Assembly (NCBI RefSeq): GCF_036417845.1
Contig: NC_089981.1
Location: forward strand, 28,014,553 to 28,078,552
Source: Apteryx mantelli
Taxonomy: Eukaryota; Chordata; Aves; Apterygiformes; Apterygidae
Length of the DNA stretch: 64,000 nt
Reading direction: 5' to 3'
Shown: positions 1 to 13,100 of the stretch, piece after piece
Layout of the letters: the number at the start of each line of letters is the position of its first letter
Position numbering within the stretch: position 1 is the stretch's first letter
Notes under the pieces: generated by a model
What the model saw: the letters and a program-made list of their open reading frames with translations, nothing else
Told to the model about the DNA's origin: nothing
The model's database searches: none
Position numbers and translations under genes: made by a program

Positions 1-3000
1 ATAATGCATTGAAATTGGTGGAAAATCTGACAGATTTGTTAGGTCCATAATCCAGGATAATCATTTCCCTTCATTTCATACTGAGAAGACTTATTGAATG
101 AAAGGTGAAGATTCATCCAACTTAACACAGGAGGCTTTCTTTCCAGTAGAAAAGGGAGCTAATGCCAGCTTGTTTCGCTAACATCAGTTAGCGAAGCCTG
201 TGTCCTATGGCATGCTTTAACTCTCAGCAATTTAAAGTTCGCTGACTGGTTTGTGAAAGACAGAACGACAATATAGGTTTGTAAGAACTCAGTATGTCAC
301 ACTCTCACTGGCAGTAGCCTGGCAGTAGTATGTGATTCTCTCTGGCAGTAGAGCGGTCACAACCTGGACTTTCTCTGCACAGCTCTGAAGGACAGTTCCT
401 CAATGAAGGAATTTCTTTCACCAAAGAAACAGATGTACCCTGGAAGCAACCAGATTGGGGTAAATTTGTATTTCACTTGCTGATGGCAAAATGAAAAGGA
501 GACTGTTCCGGGCCCTTCCTCATTTTCCTACGCAGTCCTTATGACTCCTCTTAAAGGGCTAGTATTCTATTTATCTATCCTATCCTATCCTAGGAAAAAG
601 ACCTCTTAATCTTGCTGTTTGGGAGAGAGAGCTATGATTTCAAATTGTTGCTGCTTGCTGCCAGACCCTAAAATAGCATAACGATGCTTGTGATGCACAG
701 GAGTGCTTGTAGTACCCCAGTCTCTGCAGCAACTTAGGGGAATGTGAATTCAGAAATAGAATAGCCAGGAACTGCCTTGTGGCTTGCCAATGTGGATAAC
801 AGAATAATGACTTTTTGTCCCCTTTCTATTGTAGCTCCCTGTCTCTCCTCCCTTGTTATGAGAATGCTTTAGCCCCACCCTATCTCTCTGAGTAAGTGAT
901 GTGTGAAAAAGAAGGGAGGGGTTGGTTTTGTTTTTAGTCAATAGCTTTTTTAAAGTATATATTTGAGGGAGTAAAAATTCATGCCTAATTGCTCAGGATA
1001 AGTGATCTTGCCAAAATCATTTTAGTCATACCTTAAGACTCCTTGGGAATTCAAATGGTTACTGAAGTCCATGCTAAACCTTAAAAAACTGTAGTTGAGA
1101 TAGCCTAAAAATGGTTTTTAAAAGTCTAGGAATCTGTTCTAACATTTTTGCTTCTGGCTTAAAACATACTATATTAAAAAGTCTTTCTCCCAGATGTTGA
1201 TGAGCTGAGTTAGTAGTTACAGAATCCAATGGTCACCAGAAGAAAGGACACTTTCCAGGAAGGTGAATAACCAGTTCCATCTGGTGATGCTTCTAAAAGT
1301 TGCACTTACTCTGTCTGTAGTATGCATTCAAATGAGAATGTATTATGATTCCTTACCCTCCCCCCTTTCTTTTTAAAGCTTCTCTTTGCATTTTCCTTAC
1401 TAGTGCTTGCAAAGTAGCTCTAAAAGGGTAGTGGAAAATCATAAAATGTTCCTTGCTTCTCAGAGGATAAGCAGGTCCCACTCAGGGAGCATTCTGCATT
1501 GTATATATAAGCAAATCTTTCAGGGGAAATGCAGGGTCCTCAGCAGTTCAGAAAACCATGTTTTTAGTGACTCAACTTGATTACACCTAAAATAAGTAAC
1601 ATAAATAATATTAGTCAAAAAAAAAGAATTTGTTTTTTCTAGGAAATATTTGACTTGGAGTTCTTAATCTGTTCATTGATGTCTGTCTCTGAAAGGGCAG
1701 CTGAATCTCACATTCCAAGAAGACTACAAATGTAGAGCAGTGCAGTCTCATTTACTAATATTATGAAGCTAATTTAGCTGTAAATTCAATCTTTCATTTA
1801 CCTAAACCACCAAGAAAAAAATCAGCATGCTGGAAGAATAAGTTCCCAGCAAACATCTAAACATGTAAGTCTCCATCCTTCTTTTCATGTCAAATCATAA
1901 AAATGGTCATGAAGCTTTGAAATTAAAGACCTTTATAGATTCAGGACCTACCGTTGTCTGAAGGCAGCTTTATATTCTCCCCCTTAATGTCTCTATGGTT
2001 TGTGACCTCTGGGTATTTAATGATTACTGAAGACTTCCTGCAGTTAAAAGCAATGTCTCCTTAGTTATTAATTAAGAAAAAAAGAAAAAAAGGGGAGAGA
2101 GAGAGAATCACTTGATAATATGCCTGATACTTTTCCAATAAGTGAGTGGTAATATTCTATTCTAGATGTCTCAAGCAATTCATTAAGCCTTTCAGCACTG
2201 TGCAGGCCAATAATGGATGCAGAATACTGCTTAAATCTCTACTAAAAGACAATAATCTTTACAGGAAATGGTGACCCTTTGACAGTATATCCTAGCGGGG
2301 GATGGCGAGGATCTACCTGAGATGGAATTTTGTGGGGCACTCAATTTATCACCACTCTCTTACGAAATGTTCCAGGAATTTCTTCTGATTCTCTGAGCTT
2401 TCCCTCATGTCACCTGACTTTGACTCGGAGCCCAGACTGTAAAATGTAGTTTGGTTTATAACATAAGGTTTTCAATTTCAACCTTAACAGAATTAAGTAT
2501 TGACTTGACATTTATACAGATTATGACTCATGGGATGAGTTAACTGATTAAAATGAGGACAAGCAATCTCTCAGAGTATGAGAAAAATGATGAATAGTGA
2601 AGAAGTAATGGTTGGTAGTAATTAGGGAAGATTATATGTTTGTCTGTAGATCTATAGGACCTCATATTAACTTGAATGAATTGCAAAAGTTAGATAGAAG
2701 ATCCTTCAGTAGAAAGCCAGAAAATTCTAGTGAACTTCTAAAAATACGATTGACTTGTGAGTTAATTTAGTGCAGGCCTTACTATGTCAGGTGCAGTATT
2801 TCAGCTGTGTACAACACATCTTTCTGTCTTTCTCCTCTAAGAAAGACGTAAGGGCAAAGCTCACTTACATGTCCATTTAAAATTTGTAGTCTATCATATT
2901 TCTTTCATACCCTTTAATATTACTTACAATATCTTGCTCTTGAATGACTCCCTCGGAATAAAAACAAACCCTGAGATAATGAAAAGAAAGGACCATAAGG

Positions 3001-4570
3001 CAAATTGCACTCAGTAGTGGTCCCCTGTACTGTGGGGATCGTTATCACAGCTTTTAGAAGATACTGGGTGGGCAAATAAGGAGCTGTGTCCTTCAACCTC
3101 TGCTTTCCTGTTAAAATCTCATTAATTGTTGTCATCTGTTTTCTTACCTACCCCTCTCGCCCTTCTCTGTTTTGTGTCTCTTTTACATCAGGACCTACTC
3201 CTACTGTGAGCTTCCACGTTGTAACTATCTGAGCTGGGCATGGGATTCGGCTATTGTTTTTTCTCTTCCTAGAAGTGACAAATGTTGCATGTTACTCATC
3301 TCTATGTTGTCTTCAGAAGTAGACCCCTACTTTCTGTTTGATATTCCTGGGTGCTGCCTTAATTAAAACAGTAGTCTAGCAGTGCAGTTCCCAGTACTCT
3401 GAAATATGTCAGCAGATAACCTTTCCTCACCTGCATCTTACAAAATGCTTTGATCTCTCTCCCGTCAGTTGACTTTCCAGAAGCAGGTTTGTCTTTTTTT
3501 TTTTTTTCCCCCCTCCCTCTCTCTTGATTTGTCATGATCTGTCTGTAGCTCTAGATGACACCAAATTGTTCACTGGAACTTTGAGGAGGCAGAGTGGGTA
3601 CTACAGCGTCTCTGCAAGAATGGGCCAGTGGGGGAAAACCTGCTTTGTTCCCAAAGGCAAAATAACTGAGGACAGAGAGGAGTATAGTTTACAGCAAGAG
3701 CTGATAATACTCTTTCCCCCCCCCTCTATTTTTATCCATATTCACCAGTTTCCCACTCCCTGTTTTTTTTTTCCCTCAACATAAAATTGCTTTAATTTAT
3801 GACAGTACTTCTCACCTTCCAGTCCTTGTCCCCATTGCTATTCCTCGTCCATTTGGCTCTTACTCATGCTTTCAGGGATATCCTGAATTTTTAAATCTTA
3901 TCCTCTGTAGGTTTGACAATGCTTAAGGAATGACCCTGTGGTGCAGACTGTGGATGAATAATATTGTACATGGCAAGCCCTGGGATACTTTCACACTTTT
4001 CTGATGCACAATACCTTTTTCTCCTTTTTTCTTAGGGAAAATGAGATACTACAGGCCTCAAACAATGTTTTCTTATCCTATCATACCTACTAGCTACTCA
4101 CTTTAGCATATGAGTAATGGGTTCCTATTCTGTCTACTTGGTGTTGATGAGCATCAGTAGAGCTCAGTGCAAAATCTCACTATGGTGGGCAGGCAGATGA
4201 GTGCACAATCTAACCTTGATTACTGTCCTCTCCACTTCATATTTTATCTCTGGCATCTACTACAACCCTTGGAAATTTTCAGCAATTACCCTGTCATTAT
4301 TGTTATTTCTGGTTTTACAGATACGTCAAACATAGCTTGAGGCCCCATTTTACTAGACACCATAATAGACTGGTAAATGATCTCTGATCTTGGACATTTA
4401 CAGTCTTACCTCCCCCCCCCCCCAATTAACTGTAATTCTGTCTCCAAAGTGTTTGAACTAAATCTTATTTATAGCGTGTTTTGGGTAAAGACAGAAGGTG
4501 AAGGTGCAAGGGTTCAGCAGCAAGAGATGCTTAGAAGAGCTTTAAGGAATGAAAGGTAGAAATGGCAGAG
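1..4570. other. Intergenic, no gene seen
   Basis: The sequence is AT-rich with short low-complexity tracts: a TATCC repeat at 575-594, a GA tract near 2095-2105, a T-run near 3495-3507, and C-runs at about 3715-3724 and 4412-4423. Short frames here have no resemblance to proteins I know. Confidence 0.7.
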
Positions 4571-5917
4571 ATCACAGAATCACAGAATCGCTGAGGTTGG
4601 AAGGGACCTCTGGAGATCATCTAGTCCAACCCCCCTGCTCAAGCAGGGTCACCTAGAGCACATTGCACAGGATTGCATCCAGGCGCGTTTTGAATATCTC
4701 CAGAGAAGGAGACTCCACCACCTCTCTGGGCAGCCTGTTCCAGTGCTCTGTCACCCTCACAGTGAAAAAGTTTTTCCTCATGTTCAGATGGAAGTGTCTG
4801 TGTTTCAGTTTGTGCCCATTGCCTCGCGTCCTGTCGCTCGGCACCACTGAGAAGAGTCTGGTCCCATCCTCTTGACACCCTCCCTTCAGATACTTGTACA
4901 CGTTGATAAGATCTCCTCTCAGCCTTCTCTTCTCCAGGCTAAACAGGCCCAGCTCTCTCAGCCTTTCCTCATAAGAGAGATGCTCCAGTCCCCTAATCAT
5001 CTTTGTAGCCCTTCGCTGCACTTGCTCCAGTAGTGCCACATCCCTCTTGTACTGGGGAGCCCAGAACTGGACGCAGTACTCCAGATGTGGCCTCACCAGG
5101 GCTGAGTAGAGGGGGAGAATCACCTCCCTCGACCTGCTGGCAACACTCTTCCTGATGCACCCCAGCATACCATTGGCCTTCTTGGCCACAAGGCCACATT
5201 GCTGCCTCATGCTTAACTTGGTGTCCACCAGCACTCCCAGGTCCTTCTCCGCAGAGCTGCTTTCCAGCAGGTCAACCCCCAACCTGTACTGGTGCCTGGG
5301 GTTATTCCTCCCTAGGTGCAGGACCCTGCACTTGCCTTTGTTGAACTTCATGAGGTTCCTCTCTGCCCACCTCTCCAGCCTGTCCAAGTCTCTCTGAATG
5401 GCAGCACAGCCCTCTGGCGTATCAGCCACTCCTCCCAGTTTTGTATCATCAGCAAACTTGCTGAGGGTGCACTCTGTGCCTTCATCCAGGTCATTGATGA
5501 AGAAGTTGAACAAGACTGGACCCAGGACTGACCCCTGGGGGACACCGCTAGCTACAGGCCTCCAACTAGACTCTGTGCCACTGATCACAACTCTCTGAGC
5601 TCTGCCGTTCAGCCAGTTCTCAATCCACCTCACTGTCCACTCATCTAACCCACACTTCCTGAGCTTGTCTATGAGGATGTTATGGGAGACAGTGTCAAAA
5701 GCCTTGCTGAAGTCTAGGGAGACAACATCCACTGCTCTCCCCTCATCTACCCAGCCAGTCATTCCATCAGAGAAGGCTATCAGATTGGTTAGGCATGATT
5801 TCCCCTTGGTGAAGCCATGCTGACTACTCCTGATCACCTTCTTTTCCTCCACATGCGTGGAGATGGCTTCCAGGATGAGCTGCTCCATCACCTTTCCAGG
5901 GATGGAGGTGATGAGAC
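4571..5917 (-). mobile_element. CR1 LINE, 5'-truncated, CR1-J-like
   Basis: This is a non-LTR retrotransposon copied by target-primed reverse transcription. On the minus strand it holds the reverse transcriptase part of ORF2 and a short 3' end. The plus-strand left edge, atcacagaatcacagaat, is the reverse complement of the ATTCTGTG-type octamer repeats that end CR1 elements. Similarity to the family stops near 5917, inside the reverse transcriptase domain, so the endonuclease, ORF1 and 5' UTR are missing. No target-site duplication is evident, as is usual for CR1. The mostly open frame marks it as much younger than the other LINE relics in the window. Confidence 0.93.
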
Positions 5918-5951
5918 TGTATCTGTCATTGAAGTTGGCAGACACGAACAC
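4653..5951 (-). pseudogene. CR1 ORF2 fragment: reverse transcriptase, endonuclease lost
   Basis: The open frame is 432 codons. Only the part from about residue 13 on belongs to CR1; the ATG at 5951 lies in flanking DNA and is not a native start. Palm motif A is SLDFSKAFD (residues 78-86, Asp80), motif B is [10 protein letters not shown] (136-145), and motif C is FADD (166-169), so the catalytic aspartates are kept. The thumb and C-terminal part follow, with [19 protein letters not shown] and [24 protein letters not shown] recognisable. With no endonuclease domain and no promoter it should not be able to move by itself. Confidence 0.92.
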
Positions 5952-8400
5952 AAAGGCATGAGGCCGGCAAAAGAGTTTTTAAAGGAAGTGAGTGGACTCC
6001 GAAACATTGTGAAGAGGAAGATGTCTTGCTGTTAGAGCTCTAGTGTGACCAGCCTAGGGCAAAGTAAGGGAGGGCTGTGAGGAGCTTGGGAGGCCGTGGA
6101 GGGAGATCAACACTAACCCTACTGAGTAGTGATTGAGCTTTTGCAATGGGTGTCTCTGAGATTTTAACTGAAGAAATGCGTACTGGTGAAGTGATGTGTT
6201 GGATGCTGCGACTCTTGACTACGGAGAGAATAGCGAGTGGCAAGGAAGACAGAAATAAGAAGTAGGTGGAGAGATAAATACAGAATCTATTTACTGGAGA
6301 TTCGTGACGGCATAAGCTTCTTTTTATTGAATAAATTACTGTCACTGCAAATACAGTGTGAGTGAATCCATTCATCCTAGCATGTATATTAGCTCAGCCA
6401 TGGCTGTCTCTTCCAGGACTTCAAGTGGAGGTGAAGGGCCTCAGCAAACCAGACTGCAGTTCTATTTTCATATTTGTCCAAGAGTCATCATAGGTACTCT
6501 GGGTTTATTCTATGTTTGTATTTTTTCCTCTCTTTCATTCTATTTGTTCAGCTGCTACAGGGGGTTTATTATTTGTATTGTTGATGGTTGTTATATATAT
6601 TATTTAAGGAAGGGCCAAGTCCAAGATCACTAGTAACCAGTGCAAACGGTAGCTTCTGGGCAGGTGCTGCCTGGAATTGAAAGACAAGGCTTCACCCTAT
6701 AAGGATACTTGTGTTGAATTTTACTCCTTGTGCTTCACTTCTCCTAGGCTTGGCCTTTAAAAATGTTTGATAAATATAGATATTGGGTGCTGGACCATAC
6801 AGTACTTCCTGTCTTGTTACACTGCTGACAGTATATGCATTTGTCAGGGCCCTGACCAGCCTAAATGTAGGTTAAAATTTTGTTAGATGTGACTGTATTT
6901 TGGCTGGTAACTTTGCAGTTAAAGTGAGCTGTACATCTCTGAAATCAGCTGTTGGTCAACTGTGATTACAAATTTAGTTTAATTATTTTCATTTGACTTT
7001 CTTTTGGGGTACCTACATTTATCATTATTATTTTATTATTAGTGTGATAAATCCAAACATTTCACCGTGACAGTGAAGCATGAATATCACCTCAAAAAGT
7101 TCACCTAATCTCTATGGCAATGTCAAAGAAAGCTCCTGGTGTTTCTCTAACAGTGCAGGTTCCGTTTTTGATGACGAAGATGATGTGTGGGGATGCCCTG
7201 AGTGACACCATGTTGCCTTGGACAAATCTTTTGCATGTGACCTGTGGCTTGCAGTGTAATGGAAGGCTATCTCAGTGTAAAGGTGAAAGGGAATTGCCTC
7301 TGCTTATCAGTTACTGAGAAGAAACTAATGCTCTTTGTGAACTTACAGCCTATTTTCAGTAAAACACTAGCACATTTAAAAGATAAATGTATATCCTATT
7401 TTTTGTGTGTCCTTCATAAGGATTGTAGGAGGCCTTTCTTCTGTCAGAATTTATAGCTTGTGCTGCTTCTTATTAACTCTGCAGTAAAATCCTCATCATT
7501 TTCAGTCAGTATTGCATTAATTCCTTAACAAGGGATAGATAAATAGCACTCTGAAGGTGAATTGCTGAGTACTTTGCTTACCTTGCTTTGATTTCTAACT
7601 TCCTCATTAGCTGTGCTTGCCACTGATACTATTAGGGTTTATGAACCCAGTACCAAGATCAAATCCAGTTCATCTTATTCTAAACAGAATGTATCATTTA
7701 AATGGTACAAATATGTTTATCGTTCAGTAGGGAAAAATCTGGGAAGTTTTAGCTCATTCCTCTGGTTTGTTTCTACAACCAACTTTGTATTTCTCTTTTA
7801 ATATGGTAATTACTTAGTAGAAAACTCACTCAGTTTTAGTTACACATGTACTCTTATGCATTTCTCAAAAAAAAATATTTCAGAGGTTCAGATGTTTATC
7901 CAGTGTTTTTAAGGAGGTAATTGTCTAATTAGAGATTCATTGTCTTCATTTTTATTACTGAGAAAGCCAATGTGACATAAAAGATGTGCACATGCTGAAT
8001 GCATTAAGATAATTCAAAGGCTTTATGACCCTAATCCCTAATATATAAGTGCTGAGTTGAAACTACTAATTTAGGAAGCTATTTCTGACACTTCTAAGGG
8101 AAAAAAGAAAGTTGAATGAAGAAGTGGGTAAATTATACATAAAGACATTGTCGGAACTTTTTAGGTGTAATTTCCATGAAAACATAATTTCAAAGACTAC
8201 TAAAGCAGCAGCCCATACTTTTTTCAGAGTGTACTAGTAATATGACAAATTCATGTTTGCAAAGGAAGCTTTAAAATGAAAATCAGTAGATCAAATTGGG
8301 AGACTCGAGGCCTGCTGTCCTGATTAATAACTTCTAATAAAGAAATGGCTGTTAAAGGAAAGAATATCTACCATGATATACCAGAGATGCTATAGAAATA
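5918..8400. other. Intergenic, no gene seen
   Basis: This is unique-looking AT-rich DNA to the right of the young CR1. The short frames are not convincing as genes, and I see no structure beyond small A/T tracts. Confidence 0.65.
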
Positions 8401-10115
8401 GTCCAGTTAGTGATGTACCTTTTTTTTTTTTTTTTTGCACTTCTGCTTCTCTGTTTTTTGTACTGTGTTTATCTACTCCAGTATAAAAGGCGCAGCATTC
8501 AGTAGTTCCCTCCTTCTCAAGTGCCACATAACACTCCAGCCAAATGCGAGGAAGTTTTGTACAAGGGCGTAAGGTGTGGGGCAGGCATTCAAGGGCTGCT
8601 CTTCAGGCCATGCATGGGTGTTCTCATGAGACTCCCAGGATCCTGGGCCAATCTCTTAAGATTCCTGATTAAAAAGGTAGAAGGCAGAAATCTGTTTGAT
8701 TCGACTTCCTAGCAGAGGGGTCCCCCTGTGTCCCCTGGGCTTTCTCCCACAAAGTCCAGCTTTCTCAGGAGACTTGCTAGCAGTTGTCTTACCACCTGCC
8801 CCAAACCATTCCTGTCTTACATTTAATGTGTGCTGAAGGAAACGGAAGGGTGTGGCTGAGACTGGCAATGTGCGGTGTTAGTTTAGCTGACTGGAGAGCA
8901 TACAGTATGTTGCACTTTCTGAAGCACTGGGGGTCTTGTTAGTCATTCAGGGAAGGTAAACCGCATTTAGTGAGGTTCACCATGGTATTTCAAGGATGAG
9001 AGCTCAAATCAAATACATTCTTACAAAAAAAAAAAAGTTGAAACAATTAAACTGAGAAATGCCACGTTGTGCTATTTTGGCAACGATTTGAATCATGACA
9101 CACCTTCTCCCATTTGTGTGGGAGAGATCTCAAATGGAATGCAAGATTAATTATTTTGTGACGGTTGGCTTTTTTTCCAGGAGATTACCTCTTTGCATAG
9201 CTATGAGCTGCTGTTGGTAGTTCCTGTCCATATCCCTAACAGGGCATGGCCCTTTATGACAGAACCAACTGAGTGACAAGTATCAGATAGTTTCACCTAC
9301 TGCAATAAATAATTCTTGTTACTATATACACTGCAATTTAGGTTGGAGTCCTAAATTGTTTATATTGAATAATTCTCACACAAACTGCTGTGTCTGCTCA
9401 GAGACCAATTTGATTTCAGGAAGGCTTGGTGTAGTCCCTGCAGCCTGCCTTGATGTTATCAGATGAAAGATCAGAGCCATAGATCTTAATTTTAAACGTT
9501 AAGTAGTGTCAACTATACACAGCAAGAGTGCATATGCTATGTGTACGTTACTTAGAACTGCCTATTATTTCTAGGGCACATTTTATACGCAGAAACTCAA
9601 AAATAATAAAATCATGCTGCTTATGGATGTAATCACTATAACTGTGTCCAATCCATCCCCAAATGGCTGAGACAAGATGGTCTTTGCACTAAGCCTCTCA
9701 TGTTACAAAATCCAGACTGACATGGAAGAAAGAAGTGGAGCGTATGAATCCCTATTCAGATGTAGACTACATTAAAAGGTTAATAAAGTACAAAACCAAA
9801 GTTAGTCTACATTAGGCATTGTTCTGTTTCTTTGTGGAAAAATGTCTACCCCTCCTCCCCACTTCCCCCCCCCCCCGAAAACATTAACACCTCATTGCCC
9901 AATTGTCTAGAAAGGTTTTTTAATAGTAAGACAAGTAACAAAGGCATAGAGTCTAAAAAGCCCATAGGGTATGAATGAATGACAGATTTGTTTTTATGAC
10001 TTCCTACAGTGGAATGAGGAATGACTTTATTTTTCTGAGAGCAGGAATTATGAAGAAGGTTGGTCAAACATGCAGCATGAAATCAATCTTGCTTTCAACA
10101 AACTGAGAAGCATTT
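8401..10115. other. Intergenic, with a T-run and an isolated TATA motif
   Basis: A 17-base T-run lies at 8420-8436, an A-run at about 9026-9037 and a C-run at 9865-9876. A canonical TATAAAAG is at 8482-8489. No gene is recognised. Confidence 0.6.
8482..8489 (+). promoter_or_regulatory. Isolated consensus TATA box
   Basis: TATAAAAG followed by GCGC forms a strong TATA-like context. A 63-codon frame begins at 8521, about 30 bases downstream, but its product is unknown. It may be a chance match or part of an unrecognised element or noncoding transcript. Confidence 0.25.
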
Positions 10116-13100
10116 TCAGCAAATGGGAAGGCGTGGCTTGATGAAAGTATTTGGGAGCCAAAGTCTCTTTATAATTTTGGGCCTAAGTGTAAAAAGCTTA
10201 ATGCCAGTACTAACATGAATCTCTCTCTTCCCCCCCCACCCCAAAGGGACCAGGAGGAGGTGAGGAGGTGAGCCTGTGGCCTCAGCTGCAGTCCACAGCA
10301 GTGAGGATTGCTGGCTGGCTAAGGACAAGGCAGCCTCCTCCAGGGCAGCAAACCTGGGGGGCTCTGGGCAGCATTGTGCACAAGGCAGGAGGAAGCACCT
10401 GTCTGTTCTCTGTTTTTTTGTTTGTTTAGTAATATCAATCCTTTTGGCCTCCCAGAAGAGCCAGCGTGGTGCAACCTGAAGCTTCAATGAAATGACATTG
10501 CAGCAGTATTAGGAGGTTGCCAGCTGAAATGAAAGAGTCACATAAAATTCAAGGTGTCCATGCTCTTAAAGACTTGAGGAAAGAACCACGCGTAGAGGTA
10601 AAGTGGCAGCTTTTTCCCATGTTAAAACATGGTACAGATGCTTGAGCAAATCTTTTGGTGGCAGTACACCACCAAGTCAGGCACTCATTTGGACATCCAT
10701 GCCCTGGACAGACTGTGCCTTTTGCTTCCCATTTCTAGACCCCAGAGTCCCCCTGAGAGGACAAATCCAGGAAGCCGCTTCAGCCTACTCCTAGCCACAG
10801 CTTGCATCAGTGAGCCCCTGTGCCAGTACTTCTTGTTCCAGCCTGCGTAAGTGTGCTGCTTTCCTATATGAGTTTCTTTTTTGGGCTGGTGAGGGGGAGG
10901 GCAAGAGTAGCAACTCCTGTCAGAAGACTTTCTGGTTCCCTCCAGAGCCAATGAATTATGCTGCCAAGAAGTGCCTGGTAGGCCAGCTAATGGAGCACGA
11001 GGAAGAGCGAGAAGATAGGCCCAGTTCTGATTAAGGACCTTCATCAGCACCAATGACTGCTGTGTGTCTCTCTCTTCAGAGACCCTCTTTAGATGCTTAT
11101 GTTAGGCTGGGAGGACACAAAATGGCAGCAGGCTCCAGACAATATGGTGGCTGTTGGAGCATCTTCTCTCTACAACAGAGAGAGGCGTAGTGCCTGTGGG
11201 GTGTTGGTGGCCTCTTGTGAGGTTCAGAACATACGGTTACTCTATGAATAGAGTGTTTTGGCTAAAAGCCTAGGTACAGGGCAAATGGCCAATTTCTCTT
11301 GAGATGGAAAGGGAGAGAACAGGGCAGGACAGAATTTCTTGTGTCACTGTGTAGGGGGATGGGACATGGTTTCCTGGGTGAAAGAGTGCCTTTTTGCCCT
11401 GCAGGATCTGACCATTGGTTCCACCACTTGCCTTTCTAGCCTTTATCAAGTTTTAGTCCCCTGTCCGCATGAACTGCTTACACAGTCTTACATCTTCACT
11501 CTCTCCTGCTCCCCTCCACAGTCTCTCAAGAAGCAGATAGCACACAAATCTCCCCTCACCCTCCCCTTCTTTCCTGAGCCACATGGCACAGCCACTTCTC
11601 AGCTGCATTTTTCTCCAGCAAACACTTAGTCCTCAGCCTGTGACGTTTCCTGGGGGTTATGGAGGCAGCAGTCACAGCCACATGACAGAATTCTCAAAAG
11701 GTCAGAAAAGACATTGAGAACCAGTGCATACGCAGTCAAAGTAACCATGCTTGAGCAAAAGAGATGTGGATTCAGGTGCCCTGAGGAGGGAGTAGGTGAA
11801 GCAGGCAAACCTATAACCCTCTTCCAGGAGGCAAAGAAAAAAAGTCATTTACAGTAAATTGCATCTCTTCCTCTCACTAATTTCACCCCATTAATGAAGG
11901 TATGGTCAGACATGGGTGCTCATCTGAGTGCTCCAGCTACTCTCAAACTGCAGAATATGGGCATAAAGCAGCTGAAGAAACCAGTCCTTGCTCTTCTGGT
12001 CCAGATGGAAAGGTTCAGCTATTTCCTTGTAGAAGCTGTGTAGGACACAGAGGCATCAGAACTGCACTGGGAACATTTGTGTCTAATCTGTTGGTCAAGA
12101 GTTGTTATACTGCAGTCAGAAGAAAAAGCACATTTCACTTTCCATAGCATGTGGGAAGGGTGCAGTTAAACTAGGCCTGTCCTCCATCGTTGTTTGGGTA
12201 TGGTTTCATGGCCCAGCAGCACAGAGGGGTTTCAGCCTCTTCCACACCATAGTCAGGCACCTGTATGCTGAAAATGATCCTGCTTGGAAAGAAGGTGTCA
12301 GTATCCCCTCTAAGTCCGAGGCTGGAGGAAGGGAAAACGCAGACATCTTGAGTCCTTCTGAAGAAGCCTGCCGGGCTTCTCCCTCTCTGGTGCTTCTGTT
12401 TGGCCAATGACCAAACTCAGTGTTGCAAGGAGGCAGGGACAGCTGGCCTATGGTGTCCCCTGGAAACAGGCAGGAACAGAACAAGCAGGAACAGGCGTAA
12501 GGCAGGAATATAATCAGAAACCAAAAGTTTGTGCGTGAGAGACCTTACACAGGAGAGGATGGCTGGGGCAGAGATATGCTGCTGTCCCTGCATGTGACAG
12601 ATGGAAAAACAACTTGCAGCTTCCTGGGCAGCTCTGCAGGGAGCCCACAATCAGGAAAGCAAAGCTTCAAGCTGCCGTCATCGATGTTCAGTGTAGGGGA
12701 CCAGACTGCATCCTATCCCAAATGGATAGAGCAGCATATATTGCAGTTGTAGAGACCTCAGCGCTTTTGAATTTAATCTACTGATCCACTCCTATTGGAC
12801 TGCATTCCTTGTTAACAGACAGTTCACAAGCGAGAACTTAATGTTTTCATTTGTGGGGAGCCAAGTGCCCAAATATTTACTTCTGTCTTATAAGCTGTTT
12901 TGAAGAGGTGCAAATCTGATGCACTACACTTGGTGCCAGAACCCAGCTAAACTGCAGGTCATTTACTGTGCTTGTGTACAGTTCTCTGCCTCTGTGATAA
13001 TGTGAAAAAAAAATTGTGAGTTTCCTGTGCGAGTTCTGCCATGGCCAGGGAAGATGTGGAGACCTCAGGGTGAGATATTTTACAACCACTCTCATCACCA

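Noticed and set aside
5155-5598. Plus-strand frames opposite the CR1 reverse transcriptase
   Set aside because: They are antisense shadows of the CR1 coding frame.
6560-6610. GGTTTATTATTTGTATTG segment resembling part of an old reptilian repeat
   Set aside because: Only about 20 bases match and the neighbours do not continue the similarity.
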